64,000 bases of DNA from JAUILA01 sp050289805 (GTDB lineage Bacteria; Bacteroidota; Bacteroidia; Cytophagales; Cyclobacteriaceae). The stretch covers positions 124,001-188,000 of the forward strand of contig JBNKGL010000001.1 of NCBI GenBank assembly GCA_050289805.1, read 5' to 3'. The translations under genes were made by a program, and so were the position numbers. Within the stretch, counting starts at the first letter, position 1, and each line of letters begins with the position of its first letter. Under the pieces are notes generated by a model, which had not been told where the DNA came from, did not search any database, and was given only the letters and a program-made list of their open reading frames with translations. Positions 8,774 to 19,133 of this stretch are shown in pieces.

Positions 8774-9505
8774 CTATCCTTTAATAAACGTTTCCAGCAT
8801 CCATTGAACGGTTTCGGATCTTCCGATCGGGCCAAGGAAACAAGCGATAATGTTTACTCCCACAGCCAGATAGGTAGCCGGATGTCGTAATTTCCCATAG
8901 AAACGTGCGGATACAAGTATTAACAGGATGATGATCGCCTGTGCTATATAAAGCGGCATAAAAATGTCAATGTCAGGCCAGTCATCCAGGTTAATGAGGA
9001 TATAAACATTTTGAATTCCCCTTCCCAACGCTGGCATCATTATGATAAATACGGTCGTAATCAGCCACCAGGAATGCTCTTCCAGGGTTTTCCGAAGTAA
9101 TATGCTCTTGATTACCGCGTAACCGAAAGCAATAATCATGATAATCTCTATTGCTGCAACTCCGTAAAAAAAGGACGGTTTGAAAGGACCAAAATCTTCA
9201 GCTCTTTCAACTGCGAGATGTGCCGTATTAATATCCCTGTACATCATGCTAAATGCCGTAAAACAAACTGCGCCAGCCATGAACATCCCGATAATTCCCA
9301 GGGTCCTGTGCCGAGGCAGCTGACCGTGGGTAGCATAATAGGGCTGAATAATCAGAAAAATATACCAGATTGTTCCTGTCCAGTAATGAATGTGTACAGA
9401 CCACGCGTTAGTGGTGAAATCTCCCCAGTAGTCCATGAAAATTCCCAATTGCATGAAGATCATGGGGATGATCATCCATAAATACAGATTCTTATATTTT
9501 TCCAT
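8774..9505 (-). CDS. Multi-pass membrane protein, DUF2306-like
   Basis: This 243-residue protein has about seven hydrophobic segments. An H-x-H-Y-W-T-G motif in the second segment and Q-L-P-R-H-R-T-L-G before the third resemble DUF2306 proteins, where conserved histidines lie near the membrane. The loop after the third segment is polar. It is convergent with the GH127 gene and stands alone. The substrate or cofactor is unknown, and the DUF2306 assignment is a motif impression rather than a certainty. Confidence 0.7.
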   Translation of the reverse strand: MEKYKNLYLWMIIPMIFMQLGIFMDYWGDFTTNAWSVHIHYWTGTIWYIFLIIQPYYATHGQLPRHRTLGIIGMFMAGAVCFTAFSMMYRDINTAHLAVERAEDFGPFKPSFFYGVAAIEIIMIIAFGYAVIKSILLRKTLEEHSWWLITTVFIIMMPALGRGIQNVYILINLDDWPDIDIFMPLYIAQAIIILLILVSARFYGKLRHPATYLAVGVNIIACFLGPIGRSETVQWMLETFIKG

Positions 9506-9721
9506 TATTGCGAATTAAATATTATAAAGCAGATATTATTAAAAATATTTCATCCTCACAAGTTAACCGCTTGATTTACATCGATATGGAATATACATCC
9601 GGGAGTTGCTGAGATATTTTTTTCTTCCGTTTAACAGGAATTTTTTCCTGCCACATAAATATTCGTATTCAAATATTCATTCATTGGCATTCTTCTTATC
9701 TTGAAAGTTGATTTTAATTTC

Positions 9722-10456
9722 ATGTCCGCAGTCAAGCTCGTTTCGTTCCTCTGTATAATTTTCCTTTCAACCGTGACCCTGGGTCAGAATCTTATTCCGG
9801 CTAATCAGACTTTTGCGGCAGCTGATGGTCAATTATTCGAACAATATTCATCTTTGGTAAATGAAGGAGCCGCAATTTATAACGGTCCTGAATATAAGGG
9901 TGGCGATCCCACAATCGCAGGTCACCCGTATTTTCTGAATAAAAATTTTCAGTATGGGAGTGTGCAATACATGGGCAATAATTATGACAGTCTGATCATA
10001 GGCTATAATGTCGTCCAGGATAATTTGATCCTTGTATATCCGCGGGATGATTCATTTTTCGCCATTGTTCCCCGGAAGGACAGGATCAATTATTTCACAT
10101 TACTCGGTCATGATTTTGTTCAGATTAAAGACCCGCCCAAAGGCTTGCCGGAGAAAGGGTTTTATGATGTTCTCTATGACGGACAAACAAAAATTTTAGC
10201 AAGAAGAAGAAAAACAACAGTTGCCTATCAGGAAGGAAATTACCTTTCCCAATATAAAAGCACAGATCAGTATTTCATCCGGAAAGATGGTCAGTACCAT
10301 ACCCTCCGATCACGCTCATCGCTTTATCAACTATTTAAAAATGAGAAGCGGGATCTTAAAAAATTTATAAGGGAGAGAAATATTGATTTTAAAAGTGATC
10401 CTGACAGGTATTTCTATGTCCTGGGCCCATACCTGGATGAATTACAGAATCCATGA
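9722..10456 (+). CDS. Secreted protein of unknown function, first gene of a TonB-receptor operon
   Basis: The ATG at 9722 (MSAVKLVSFLCIIFLSTVTLGQN) gives a canonical signal peptide; a start seven codons earlier would only add polar residues. The mature part of about 220 residues is rich in aromatic residues and charged turns, with no recognised domain. Its last codons overlap the start of the TonB-dependent receptor (ATGA at 10453-10456), so the pair is translationally coupled. Its position suggests a periplasmic or surface accessory of the receptor system, which is inference. Confidence 0.72.
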   Translation: MSAVKLVSFLCIIFLSTVTLGQNLIPANQTFAAADGQLFEQYSSLVNEGAAIYNGPEYKGGDPTIAGHPYFLNKNFQYGSVQYMGNNYDSLIIGYNVVQDNLILVYPRDDSFFAIVPRKDRINYFTLLGHDFVQIKDPPKGLPEKGFYDVLYDGQTKILARRRKTTVAYQEGNYLSQYKSTDQYFIRKDGQYHTLRSRSSLYQLFKNEKRDLKKFIRERNIDFKSDPDRYFYVLGPYLDELQNP

Positions 10457-13218
10457 TGATGCGAAGTAACATATTAACCTGCTTATTTTTGCTGCTGGTC
10501 TTTGCATCATCCGCGCAGACGATTTCAATAGATCGTCAGCAATCCACCCTTAATCAAATCATTTCTGATTTGGAGGGCTCTTCAGATTTAAAAATTTACT
10601 ATCGCTCGGCGGAACTTGATACGCTGAAATTCAACCTGACGGCAACCGGCACCGTCGATGAAATTCTTAGTCAGTTATTATCAGGATCAGGATATCAATA
10701 CGCGGTCCTTCCGGGTGATATGGTGGTTATCACTCCGGAGAATACTCTTAAAATCTCTCTTCCGGAAGGATTTTTTGATGTGGATAGCGATGCCCCCCTG
10801 GAATTGGACCCTGTTGCATTAACATTTAATGATTTTGCTGACGAGGAAGATCCGGAAGAACAGAATCAGCTTGAGAATCAACTCATTGCCATTGGTGAAC
10901 GAACTGCACTTCGGGATGGTGTAAAAGTAAATATCAATGGATATGTTCGAAAGGCCGACTCCGGCGAAGGGGTTGTGGGAGCCATGGTGTATGTGGAAAA
11001 TCCGAATGCAGCAGCGGCAACTGATATATACGGATATTATACACTTACACTGCCACAGGGTCGCCATACGGTTCGTGTGAGAAGCGTCGGACTGAAAGAA
11101 ACGAAACGTGAAGTAATTCTGTATTCTGAAGGTACCCTTGACATCGAGATGAAGGACGATGTGATTGCCCTGAAGGAGGTGGTCGTTCAGGCAGAAAAAA
11201 CAGCGAACGTCACCGGGCTTCAGATGGGAATGGAAAGGCTTGACATTACCAAGGTAAAGCAGGTTCCCACCGTCCTGGGTGAAGCAGACATCATTAAAGT
11301 AGCACTTACCTTACCCGGGGTGCAAACCGTAGGTGAAGGGTCCTCAGGATTCAACGTACGGGGTGGCGCTACAGATCAGAACCTCATCTTAATTAATGAT
11401 GCGGTCATTTACAATCCGTCACATTTCTTCGGCTTTTTCTCTGTGTTTAACCCGGATGTCATAAAGAACGCTACGCTCCTGAAAAGCGGGATTCCGGCAG
11501 AATATGGTGGACGGATTTCTTCCGTGCTCGACATCAATTCCAAGGATGGAAACAAACGGAAATTCGGGGTTCAGGGCGGGATTAGTCCGGTTACTGCGCG
11601 TGTCGCATTCGAAGGTCCGATTATCAAGGATAAAATGTCATTTGTGATCGGTGGGCGGAGTACTTACTCAGACTGGCTGTTGAAGCAAATACCTGAAAAT
11701 GATGTCAAGAACAGCAATGCTTCATTCTATGACCTCAGCGCAAAGATCTCCACCGAATTCAGCGATAAAGATGCCCTCTACCTGTCGGGCTATTTCTCCA
11801 GGGATAAATTCCAGCTCTATTCCGATTCGGTTATTCAGTACCAGAATTTTAATACATCCGCCAAATGGAAGCACATCTTCAGTCCGAAGCTGTTTGCTGT
11901 CGTGACAGGTGCCTACAGCGATTACCAGTATGAGCTCGACTATGAAGGTGATTCCCTGCAGAGCTTTAACCTGAACTACCAGCTGACCTCAATGAATGGC
12001 AAGCTGGATTTCAGTTATTTTCCGAGTGAAAAACATAAGGTCGACTTTGGTGTAAGCGTACTGCGCTATGACATTCTGCCCGGGGAACAACTTCCCCTTA
12101 CCCCGGAGTCGGATATTGTGCCGATAACACTTGAAGATGAAGCGGCACTTGAAAGTGCCGTCTATGTGGGTGATAATTTTGACCTGACGGACCGACTTTC
12201 ACTTTATCTCGGTCTTCGCTATTCTTTTTACAAATACCTGGGTCCGAAAACAGTTTATTCCTACAGGGAAGGATTTCCCAAGTCCTCGTCGACACTCACG
12301 GATACAACAGAATTTGGAAAGAACGATGTGATTACACGTTACAATGGCCCTGAGTACCGGCTATCTGCCAGGTATACCCTCAATCCGATGTCTTCCATCA
12401 AGATCAGTTTCAACAGGTCGCGACAGTATATTCAAACCTTGTCAAATACCACAGCCATTACACCAACGGACACATGGAAATTAAGCGACCCCCATGTGAA
12501 ACCTCAGGTTGGGGATCAGTTTGCGTTGGGATACTACAGAAATTTCCGGAATAACAGTGTAGAAGGAAGTGTCGAGGTATATTACAAGACGATTCAGGAT
12601 GTTCTTGAATACAGGGGTGGAGCCAAGCTGTTGCTGAATCCGGTTATCGAACAGGACCTGCTTAACGGCAGAAATAAGTCCTATGGCATTGAATTTCTTC
12701 TCAAGAAAAAGGTTGGAAAGCTGGATGGCTGGATCAGCTATACCTATTCCCGGTCACTGAATCAGGTTGACGGCCAGACAAGCGAGGAACGTATTAATAA
12801 CGGGAAATATTTCCCTTCAAATTTTGACAAGCCGCACAGTCTCAATGTAATTGCTAATTTCAAATTCTCACGGCGTGTAAATGTCTCCGGCAGCTTTGTT
12901 TATTCCACGGGAAGGCCGGTGACTTACCCCGTCGCCAAGTATTATTTTAACGGATCTGAAAGGGTTTACTATTCCCGACGGAACGAATTCCGAATCCCGG
13001 ATTATTTGCGGCTTGATTTATCGTTACAGCTGGAGGGCAATCACAAGGTAGATAAGCCCGCACACAGTTCCTGGTCTTTCGCGGTGTACAACCTGTTGGG
13101 AAGGAAAAATGCCTATTCAGTATTTTTTGTTGCTGAACAGGGAGAAGTGAACGGGTACAAGCTTTCGGTCTTCGGTTCTGCGATACCTACCATAACCTAT
13201 AACTTTAATTTCAGGTGA
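10453..13218 (+). CDS. TonB-dependent outer-membrane receptor with N-terminal STN domain
   Basis: The 921-residue product has a signal peptide ending near S-S-A-Q. An STN domain (about 24-96) follows; its role in signalling receptors is to contact an anti-sigma factor. After an acidic linker comes a carboxypeptidase-regulatory-like beta sandwich (about 155-235, with I-N-G-Y-V and Y-G-Y-Y-T), then a plug (about 255-370, including F-N-V-R-G-G-A) and a beta barrel to the C-terminus. No SusD partner, FecR or ECF sigma gene is nearby; a DUF4249 lipoprotein follows instead, a common Bacteroidota arrangement. The cargo is unknown. Its stop overlaps the next start in GTGA. Confidence 0.93.
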   Translation: MMMRSNILTCLFLLLVFASSAQTISIDRQQSTLNQIISDLEGSSDLKIYYRSAELDTLKFNLTATGTVDEILSQLLSGSGYQYAVLPGDMVVITPENTLKISLPEGFFDVDSDAPLELDPVALTFNDFADEEDPEEQNQLENQLIAIGERTALRDGVKVNINGYVRKADSGEGVVGAMVYVENPNAAAATDIYGYYTLTLPQGRHTVRVRSVGLKETKREVILYSEGTLDIEMKDDVIALKEVVVQAEKTANVTGLQMGMERLDITKVKQVPTVLGEADIIKVALTLPGVQTVGEGSSGFNVRGGATDQNLILINDAVIYNPSHFFGFFSVFNPDVIKNATLLKSGIPAEYGGRISSVLDINSKDGNKRKFGVQGGISPVTARVAFEGPIIKDKMSFVIGGRSTYSDWLLKQIPENDVKNSNASFYDLSAKISTEFSDKDALYLSGYFSRDKFQLYSDSVIQYQNFNTSAKWKHIFSPKLFAVVTGAYSDYQYELDYEGDSLQSFNLNYQLTSMNGKLDFSYFPSEKHKVDFGVSVLRYDILPGEQLPLTPESDIVPITLEDEAALESAVYVGDNFDLTDRLSLYLGLRYSFYKYLGPKTVYSYREGFPKSSSTLTDTTEFGKNDVITRYNGPEYRLSARYTLNPMSSIKISFNRSRQYIQTLSNTTAITPTDTWKLSDPHVKPQVGDQFALGYYRNFRNNSVEGSVEVYYKTIQDVLEYRGGAKLLLNPVIEQDLLNGRNKSYGIEFLLKKKVGKLDGWISYTYSRSLNQVDGQTSEERINNGKYFPSNFDKPHSLNVIANFKFSRRVNVSGSFVYSTGRPVTYPVAKYYFNGSERVYYSRRNEFRIPDYLRLDLSLQLEGNHKVDKPAHSSWSFAVYNLLGRKNAYSVFFVAEQGEVNGYKLSVFGSAIPTITYNFNFR

Positions 13219-14381
13219 AACAAGCTAAATTCTATATCGTCCTGGGAATAATTATGGCATGTATCGGATGTGTGGATCCATTTGAACCGCCCGTTGCAGG
13301 TTACGAAGAGCTTCTGGTAGTGGAGGCCTTCATCAATGATGACCCTGAACCACAGGTGGTCTATCTGTCGCTCAGCTCGCCGATTGATACTGTTCGGTTT
13401 TTGCCGGTTTCAGGTGCCCAGGTAAAAATAATAGATGAATCAGGTTCCCAATTTACATTTGCCCCCGGAGAAGCCGGGGCATATTACTCAGATCCGAATG
13501 TCTTTAACCCGGAACCGGGAAATACCTATGAACTTGAAGTGCTGCTTCCTGACGGGCGAAGGATCATTTCAGAACCGGTGCAGATGAAACTAACACCGCC
13601 GTTATCGGAAGTTTATTACGATTTGGAAAATTTTGTGGGTGGAGAAAACGGCAATATCCAGGAGGGCTTTGTGGTCTACGCCAATACCAACGGGCTTGAG
13701 AATGAAGATACCTATCTGCGCTATGACTGGGAGGAAACCTACGAGAGTGTCCCGCCATACCCTGCGTCTTATATTTACAATGAGCAGACAGGGTCCATTG
13801 AACAGCGACAGGATAATATCAGTCGATGCTGGATAACCCGTAATTCATCCGGCATCAATATCGTAACTACCGAGGGGCGCGCCATTACCGATATACGGGA
13901 GCAGCCCATCCGGTACCTTTCTTTCAGCGGGGTTGAACTTAACCAGCGCTACAGCATCCGTGTCAAGCAATATGCGATGGATTCAGAAGGATACAGATTC
14001 TGGAAAAGCCTGAAGGAAACCAATGAATCTACAGGTTCGCTGTTCGATACCCAGCCGTTCCCGTTACGGGGGAATTTACAGAATGCCAATGATCCCAATG
14101 AACCCGTGCTGGGGTATTTTGATATTGCAACGGTGGCCTCTCAGCGCATTTTTATCGACAAGGACGATTTACCCGGAAATATTTCAATACCTGATTTATA
14201 CGAAGGATGTCTCACGAGCGGGGTGGATACGCTAGTGCCGACAGGTCAGGTACCCTTATGGCTTACACGCGGATATTTGATCTCGTCATATGTTTTCCCT
14301 GTAGGGTATGTGATGGTGCAGAGGCAATGTGTGGATTGCACCTTATATGGAACAAATGAACAACCTGATTTCTGGGAATAA
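13215..14381 (+). CDS. DUF4249 family lipoprotein
   Basis: This 388-residue protein starts at GTG 13215, overlapping the receptor's stop by four bases. A lipobox-like segment (I-M-A-C-I-G-C-V) gives a lipidated cysteine near residue 19. The segment ELLVVEAFINDD followed by V-V-Y-L-S-L-S-S is the N-terminal signature of DUF4249, and a conserved Y-x-L-E-V strand follows. DUF4249 proteins are typically encoded directly behind TonB-dependent receptors in Bacteroidota and probably form the surface partner for ligand capture, as SusD does for SusC; that role is inferred from context. The next gene begins one base after the stop. Confidence 0.9.
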   Translation: MKQAKFYIVLGIIMACIGCVDPFEPPVAGYEELLVVEAFINDDPEPQVVYLSLSSPIDTVRFLPVSGAQVKIIDESGSQFTFAPGEAGAYYSDPNVFNPEPGNTYELEVLLPDGRRIISEPVQMKLTPPLSEVYYDLENFVGGENGNIQEGFVVYANTNGLENEDTYLRYDWEETYESVPPYPASYIYNEQTGSIEQRQDNISRCWITRNSSGINIVTTEGRAITDIREQPIRYLSFSGVELNQRYSIRVKQYAMDSEGYRFWKSLKETNESTGSLFDTQPFPLRGNLQNANDPNEPVLGYFDIATVASQRIFIDKDDLPGNISIPDLYEGCLTSGVDTLVPTGQVPLWLTRGYLISSYVFPVGYVMVQRQCVDCTLYGTNEQPDFWE

Positions 14382-14382
14382 T

Positions 14383-16680
14383 ATGGGAAGAAAGGGCTTA
14401 TATATACTGATGCTACTGCTTTTCCTGGGATCAAAACTCCTGGCGCAGCCGGCAATTATTCAGGATCAGGCTGAAAAATATTTTGACCGAAATCCCGAAG
14501 AAAAGCTTTTTCTCCACCTTTCCAGGCCGATGGCGCTGGCAGGGGAAGATGTCTACTTCAGAATTTTTCATGTTGCCGCCAATAATCACGAGCCCTACCT
14601 TTTAAGCAAGGTGGCCTATGTTGAGCTTCTTGATAATGACGGAACTGCCATCGAGCAAGTTCGTATTGAGATGGACTCAGCCGGCGGGCAGGGTTATCTC
14701 CAGCTTCCCGCGACGATCAATTCCGGTTATTATGTAGTAAGAGCTTATACACAGTGGATGCGGAATTATGATGAAGCCCGGTTTTTTCATGCTCCACTGC
14801 AGGTGATCAATACCTTCAAGCGGTTGGGATTAAAGGCGATTCCGGATAGTGCCGCTTTGCAAATCAGTTTTTTTCCGGAAGGCGGAAATTTTGTAGATGG
14901 TGTTCCCGTGAATTCCGGCGTGAAAATACGAAACAAAATGGGTAAACCGGTTTCGGTTGCAGGGATGCTGATCAATGCTGCAAATGAAGAGATTGTGCCC
15001 ATTCGTACAGACGAATTTGGAATTGCCAGGATAAGACTCGAACCATCCGGCAATACGCCATATCGATTTGCAACAGTTCAGGATACGATCGATGTTACTT
15101 TAGGCCCGATCGAAAGCGCCGGATCTGTAATGGAGGTGAAAGCGGTTTCGGGTGATTATAATGTGGAGGTTCGAACTAAAGATATATCGGAAAACGGAAC
15201 AGGCTACCTGGCGATACTTGCAAGTGGAGACTTTATTTCTGTGACCACCTCACAGCCTGTGAATGGTACCTATGTTTTCAAGGTTAAGAAATCTGATCTA
15301 AAGCCCGGGGTTAACCAGTTAACTTTTTTTAACAGTGCCGGAATGCCACAAAATGAACGGCTTCTTTTCAATACGCCATCTTCGGCCCTGAAATTGAGTC
15401 TGACCACTTCTAAAAACAGCTACAATACCGGGGAGGATGCAACGATCTCGCTGGTTTCGGCGGAGATCCCTGCAGATGTTTCTGTTTCGGTATATGCATG
15501 GGATGAAAACCTATCTGCATTGGGTGCCGATATTGATACATACTTCTGGCTTATTTCGGAACTCCCGGGTGGGATTGATTTGCCAAAAGGCTATGTTTCG
15601 GTAGGTGACCCTGCTGATCTGGAAACGATTGATAATATTCTCCTCACTCACGGGTGGAGAAGGTACGACTGGAACAAGATTCAGAACAATGAATCTGCCG
15701 GGTTCCTGCCCGAATTCAGGAATCCGTTGATCACCGGCAATTCATCATCCGGGATGAAGGGAGAACGGATTTTTGCCAGTATGCCTGGCTCCGATGACAA
15801 GTTATTTATTGCAGATACGGGTCCGGATGGCCGGTTTTTCATGGAGGTGCCGGAAATATCCGGGGAGAAGGAAGTAATACTGCAGGGGTCTTCCAGCGGG
15901 AAGCTTGAACTGGGGTCGTATTTTGACGAACGGAAATCGACCCTGACACTTCCGAAATTTTCAGTTTCGAAGAATCTTCGGGACTTTCTTGAAGCCCAAA
16001 ATATACATATGCAGGTGCGAAATTACTTTATGGGCGAAAATGCAAATGACGCAGGTGAAGGGCAGGCATTCTATGGCGTTCCCGATGCTTCCTATGACCT
16101 GGATAATTATACCCGGTTCCCGGTCATGGAAGAAGTCATGCGGGAATATGTGTATGGAGTTTATGTGCGGAAGCGCGGGGATAAGTTTATTCTTCGCGTG
16201 TATGATGAAAGCGGTGATAACAATGTATTGAATGACCCGCTGATTTTATTGGATGGGGTACCTGTTTTTGATGCCGACATTATCATGGATATTGATCCGT
16301 TGAAAATACAGAAGATTGATGTGGTGAGGCGAAAGTATGGTTATGGTCCGCAGGTTGCCAATGGAATTATTGCCTTCTACAGTTATAAATCAGACCTCGC
16401 CGGCTATGAACTGCCCGCATCAGCTTTACGAAGTAATTACCTCGGTCTGCAGGAAAAAAAGCAGTTTTATCTCCCTTCAGAATCGGGTTCAGTAAAAGCA
16501 CCCGATTTGCGAAACCAGGTTTACTGGAATCCACAGGTTATGGTGGATGGTGCATCACCGGCAGAACTTCAATTCAACCTGCCGGATAATGCAGGTACAT
16601 TCAGAATTGTTGTTCAGGGCATGGGCTATAATGGAGAATTTGGAAGTACGTCCTACACCTTCCAGGTGAACAGAAAATAA
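14383..16680 (+). CDS. Large secreted MG2-like protein of the TonB-receptor operon
   Basis: I chose ATG 14383 (MGRKGLYILMLLLFLGSKLLAQ), one base after the DUF4249 stop, because it gives a clean signal peptide; the frame is open further upstream but only inside the DUF4249 gene. The product is 765 residues. EKLFLHLSRPMALAGEDVYFR near the N-terminus resembles the macroglobulin MG2 beta-sandwich found in Bacteroidota proteins that travel with DUF4249 and TonB receptors. A plug-like segment near residue 620 (D-P-L-I-L-L-D-G-V-P-V) is also typical. The protein probably acts at the outer membrane; its role is unknown. Confidence 0.82.
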   Translation: MGRKGLYILMLLLFLGSKLLAQPAIIQDQAEKYFDRNPEEKLFLHLSRPMALAGEDVYFRIFHVAANNHEPYLLSKVAYVELLDNDGTAIEQVRIEMDSAGGQGYLQLPATINSGYYVVRAYTQWMRNYDEARFFHAPLQVINTFKRLGLKAIPDSAALQISFFPEGGNFVDGVPVNSGVKIRNKMGKPVSVAGMLINAANEEIVPIRTDEFGIARIRLEPSGNTPYRFATVQDTIDVTLGPIESAGSVMEVKAVSGDYNVEVRTKDISENGTGYLAILASGDFISVTTSQPVNGTYVFKVKKSDLKPGVNQLTFFNSAGMPQNERLLFNTPSSALKLSLTTSKNSYNTGEDATISLVSAEIPADVSVSVYAWDENLSALGADIDTYFWLISELPGGIDLPKGYVSVGDPADLETIDNILLTHGWRRYDWNKIQNNESAGFLPEFRNPLITGNSSSGMKGERIFASMPGSDDKLFIADTGPDGRFFMEVPEISGEKEVILQGSSSGKLELGSYFDERKSTLTLPKFSVSKNLRDFLEAQNIHMQVRNYFMGENANDAGEGQAFYGVPDASYDLDNYTRFPVMEEVMREYVYGVYVRKRGDKFILRVYDESGDNNVLNDPLILLDGVPVFDADIIMDIDPLKIQKIDVVRRKYGYGPQVANGIIAFYSYKSDLAGYELPASALRSNYLGLQEKKQFYLPSESGSVKAPDLRNQVYWNPQVMVDGASPAELQFNLPDNAGTFRIVVQGMGYNGEFGSTSYTFQVNRK

Positions 16681-16874
16681 TCTTTACCATTCCGATTCTT
16701 GAATTTTTCCGAGAATCACAATTTCAATCATTCTTTTTCCTGATTTATGCCATCGTTTGCGATACAGACAATCGATAGTTTTAGTATATTATAGTACGAC
16801 CCAAAATCGTGCAGATCATATGCCTGATTTTCACTCACATATCAGACAATTTACCACCCTAAAATTTTATAGCT

Positions 16875-18980
16875 ATGAAAGTATTTGATAATAAACACAT
16901 CAAAAACATTGTGCTGTTGGGAAGTCAAAAGTCCGGTAAAACAACACTGGCAGAAACCATGTTGTTTGAAGCCGGACTTATCAACAGGCGGGGAACGATT
17001 GAAAACCACAACACAGTGTCGGACTACCATGCCCTCGAGCATGAAAGAGAAGGTTCCGTCTATACTACTCTTTTACATACCGAATGGAGAAATTACAAGA
17101 TCAATATTTTGGACACACCCGGTCTTGATGATTTTGTTGGAGAGGTGATATCCTCGGTGCGGGTCGCTGACACGTGCGTCTACCTGATCAATGCCCAGTA
17201 CGGGGTGGAAGTTGGAACAGAATTGATATGGAATCATGTGGATGAGTTGCAAAAGCCAACGATTTTTGTAATCAATCAGCTGGATCATCCGAAGAGTAAT
17301 TTTGAATCATCACTGGAGTCTTTGAAGGAGCATTTTGGTTCTGCCGTTACACCCATGCAATTCCCGGTGAATGAAGGTCCAGGCTTCAACGGCATTATCG
17401 ACCTGTTGAAAATGCGCTATTACAAATTTGGTGAATCAGGGGGTAAACCGGAAAAGCTGGAAATCCCGGAGCCTTTCCGTGAAAAAGCTGAAAGAATGCA
17501 TAATGAGCTTGTAGAGAAAGCCGCTGAGAATGATGAGGGTCTGATGGAGCTGTATTTTGAAAAGGGTACCCTGAGTGAAGATGAGATGCGGAAGGGATTA
17601 CGGCTTGGAATGCTGAATCATGACGTTTTTCCGGTATTCTGTATTTCCGCAAGGAATGATATGGGATCCGGCAGACTGATGGGATTCATCGATAATGTAG
17701 CGCCATCGGCAATTGATGCTATGCCAGAGCATGATGCTTCGGGAAATGAAATTCCACTCAAAGAGGACGCACCAACAGAATTGTTTGTTTTCAAAACGCG
17801 AATAGAGCCTAACCTCGGTCAGCTGAGTTTCTTCAAAGTTGTGAGCGGCACCCTGAAGGAAGGCATGGAACTTGTAAATCAGCAAAATGGACAAACAGAA
17901 AGGATCAACCAGTTATTTATCATCGACGGTCATACCCGTAACCAGGTTGATACCCTGGGTACAGGGGATATCGGCGCGACGTTGAAATTAAAGAATACTG
18001 CCACCAATGATACGCTGGGCAGTGATAACCTCGCGGCCCCTGTGGCACCCATGGAATTTCCGGATCCCAGGCTTACAGTGGCTATAACTGCTGCCAATCG
18101 TTCGGATGAGGAAAAGATGAATGAAGTTCTTCATCGCCTGGTGGCTGAAGATCCAACCATCAAAGTTCAATATTCAAATGAGCTGAGACAAATGCTGGTC
18201 GGATGCCAGGGTGAATTGCACCTGAGCGTCATCAAGTGGATCCTTGAAAATATGTATGAACTCAATATTGATTTCGAGACCCCTCGTGTTTCGTACCGTG
18301 AATCCATTACTATCCCTGCAGAGAGTGTTTACAGGCATAAAAAACAATCAGGTGGTGCCGGTCAGTTCGCAGAAGTGCACATGAAGATCATGCCCTACAC
18401 AGAAGGTATGGATGATCCGCAGGGCTTTAATATTCGGGACAAGCAAGTAATCGACCTGGACTGGGGCGGAAAATTGGTCTACTATAATTGCATAGTCGGT
18501 GGTGCCATCGATAACAGGTTCCATCCGTCCATCTTAAAAGGAATCATGGAAGTGCTCGCAAACGGACCGGTTACAGGCTCATATGTGAGAGACGTTTGCG
18601 TTATGGTATATGATGGGAAAATGCACCCGGTGGATTCAAATGATATCGCATTTAAGATAGCCGGAACCTATGCCTTTAAAGAGGCATTCATGAAAGCGAA
18701 ACCTGTAGTAATGGAACCGATCAATGAACTTGAGGTTTATGTGCCCGAGGAATTGATGGGGGATGTCATGACAGATCTTCAGACCAGGAGATCAATCATT
18801 ACAGGCGTGGATATGAAGGGTAATTACCAGGTGATCAAGGCAAAAACACCGGTGGCAGAGCTCGATAAATATACTACTGCCTTAAGATCAATTACACAGG
18901 GCAGATCAAGCTTCAAAACCAGGTTTGCCGAATACACGCCGGTTTCTTCGGAAAACATCACGGCAATGGCGGTTCATTGA
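16875..18980 (+). CDS. Elongation factor G paralogue (EF-G2-like) lacking the catalytic histidine
   Basis: The 701-residue protein has the EF-G domain order: GTPase domain, EF-Tu domain 2, and domains III-V. The P-loop G-S-Q-K-S-G-K-T (16-23) is intact. The G3 motif reads D-T-P-G-L-D-D (80-86), so Leu84 stands where canonical EF-G has the catalytic His, and G4 is N-Q-L-D (134-137) instead of N-K-x-D. The switch I region lacks the usual R-G-I-T-I motif. EF-G paralogues of this kind exist in Bacteroidota, and one from Bacteroides has been reported to support translocation without GTP hydrolysis. The gene is monocistronic, with its own terminator at 19001-19040, and is not next to rpsL, rpsG or tufA, which also argues for a paralogue. 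Confidence 0.9.
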   Translation: MKVFDNKHIKNIVLLGSQKSGKTTLAETMLFEAGLINRRGTIENHNTVSDYHALEHEREGSVYTTLLHTEWRNYKINILDTPGLDDFVGEVISSVRVADTCVYLINAQYGVEVGTELIWNHVDELQKPTIFVINQLDHPKSNFESSLESLKEHFGSAVTPMQFPVNEGPGFNGIIDLLKMRYYKFGESGGKPEKLEIPEPFREKAERMHNELVEKAAENDEGLMELYFEKGTLSEDEMRKGLRLGMLNHDVFPVFCISARNDMGSGRLMGFIDNVAPSAIDAMPEHDASGNEIPLKEDAPTELFVFKTRIEPNLGQLSFFKVVSGTLKEGMELVNQQNGQTERINQLFIIDGHTRNQVDTLGTGDIGATLKLKNTATNDTLGSDNLAAPVAPMEFPDPRLTVAITAANRSDEEKMNEVLHRLVAEDPTIKVQYSNELRQMLVGCQGELHLSVIKWILENMYELNIDFETPRVSYRESITIPAESVYRHKKQSGGAGQFAEVHMKIMPYTEGMDDPQGFNIRDKQVIDLDWGGKLVYYNCIVGGAIDNRFHPSILKGIMEVLANGPVTGSYVRDVCVMVYDGKMHPVDSNDIAFKIAGTYAFKEAFMKAKPVVMEPINELEVYVPEELMGDVMTDLQTRRSIITGVDMKGNYQVIKAKTPVAELDKYTTALRSITQGRSSFKTRFAEYTPVSSENITAMAVH

Positions 18981-19000
18981 AAATACAACGTCTGAATTGG

Positions 19001-19040
19001 AATCCCGGTATGGTAATTATAACTGTGCCGGGATTTTTTT
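19001..19040 (+). terminator. Intrinsic terminator of the EF-G paralogue gene
   Basis: Arms ATCCCGG (19002-19008) and CCGGGAT (19028-19034) pair perfectly, and a run of seven T follows, about 20 bases beyond the stop codon. Confidence 0.85.
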
Positions 19041-19133
19041 ATGTCGATTAGCTAATGGCACCAGCCTTATTTTATGCGCTGCCCTGTTTCGGCATGGAAA
19101 ATGCAATGAATCACATGTGAACATAAAAAAATC

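Noticed and set aside
16681..16874. Terminator after the MG2-like gene
   Set aside because: GATTCT...AGAATC forms a small hairpin but lacks a T run, so it was not listed as a terminator.
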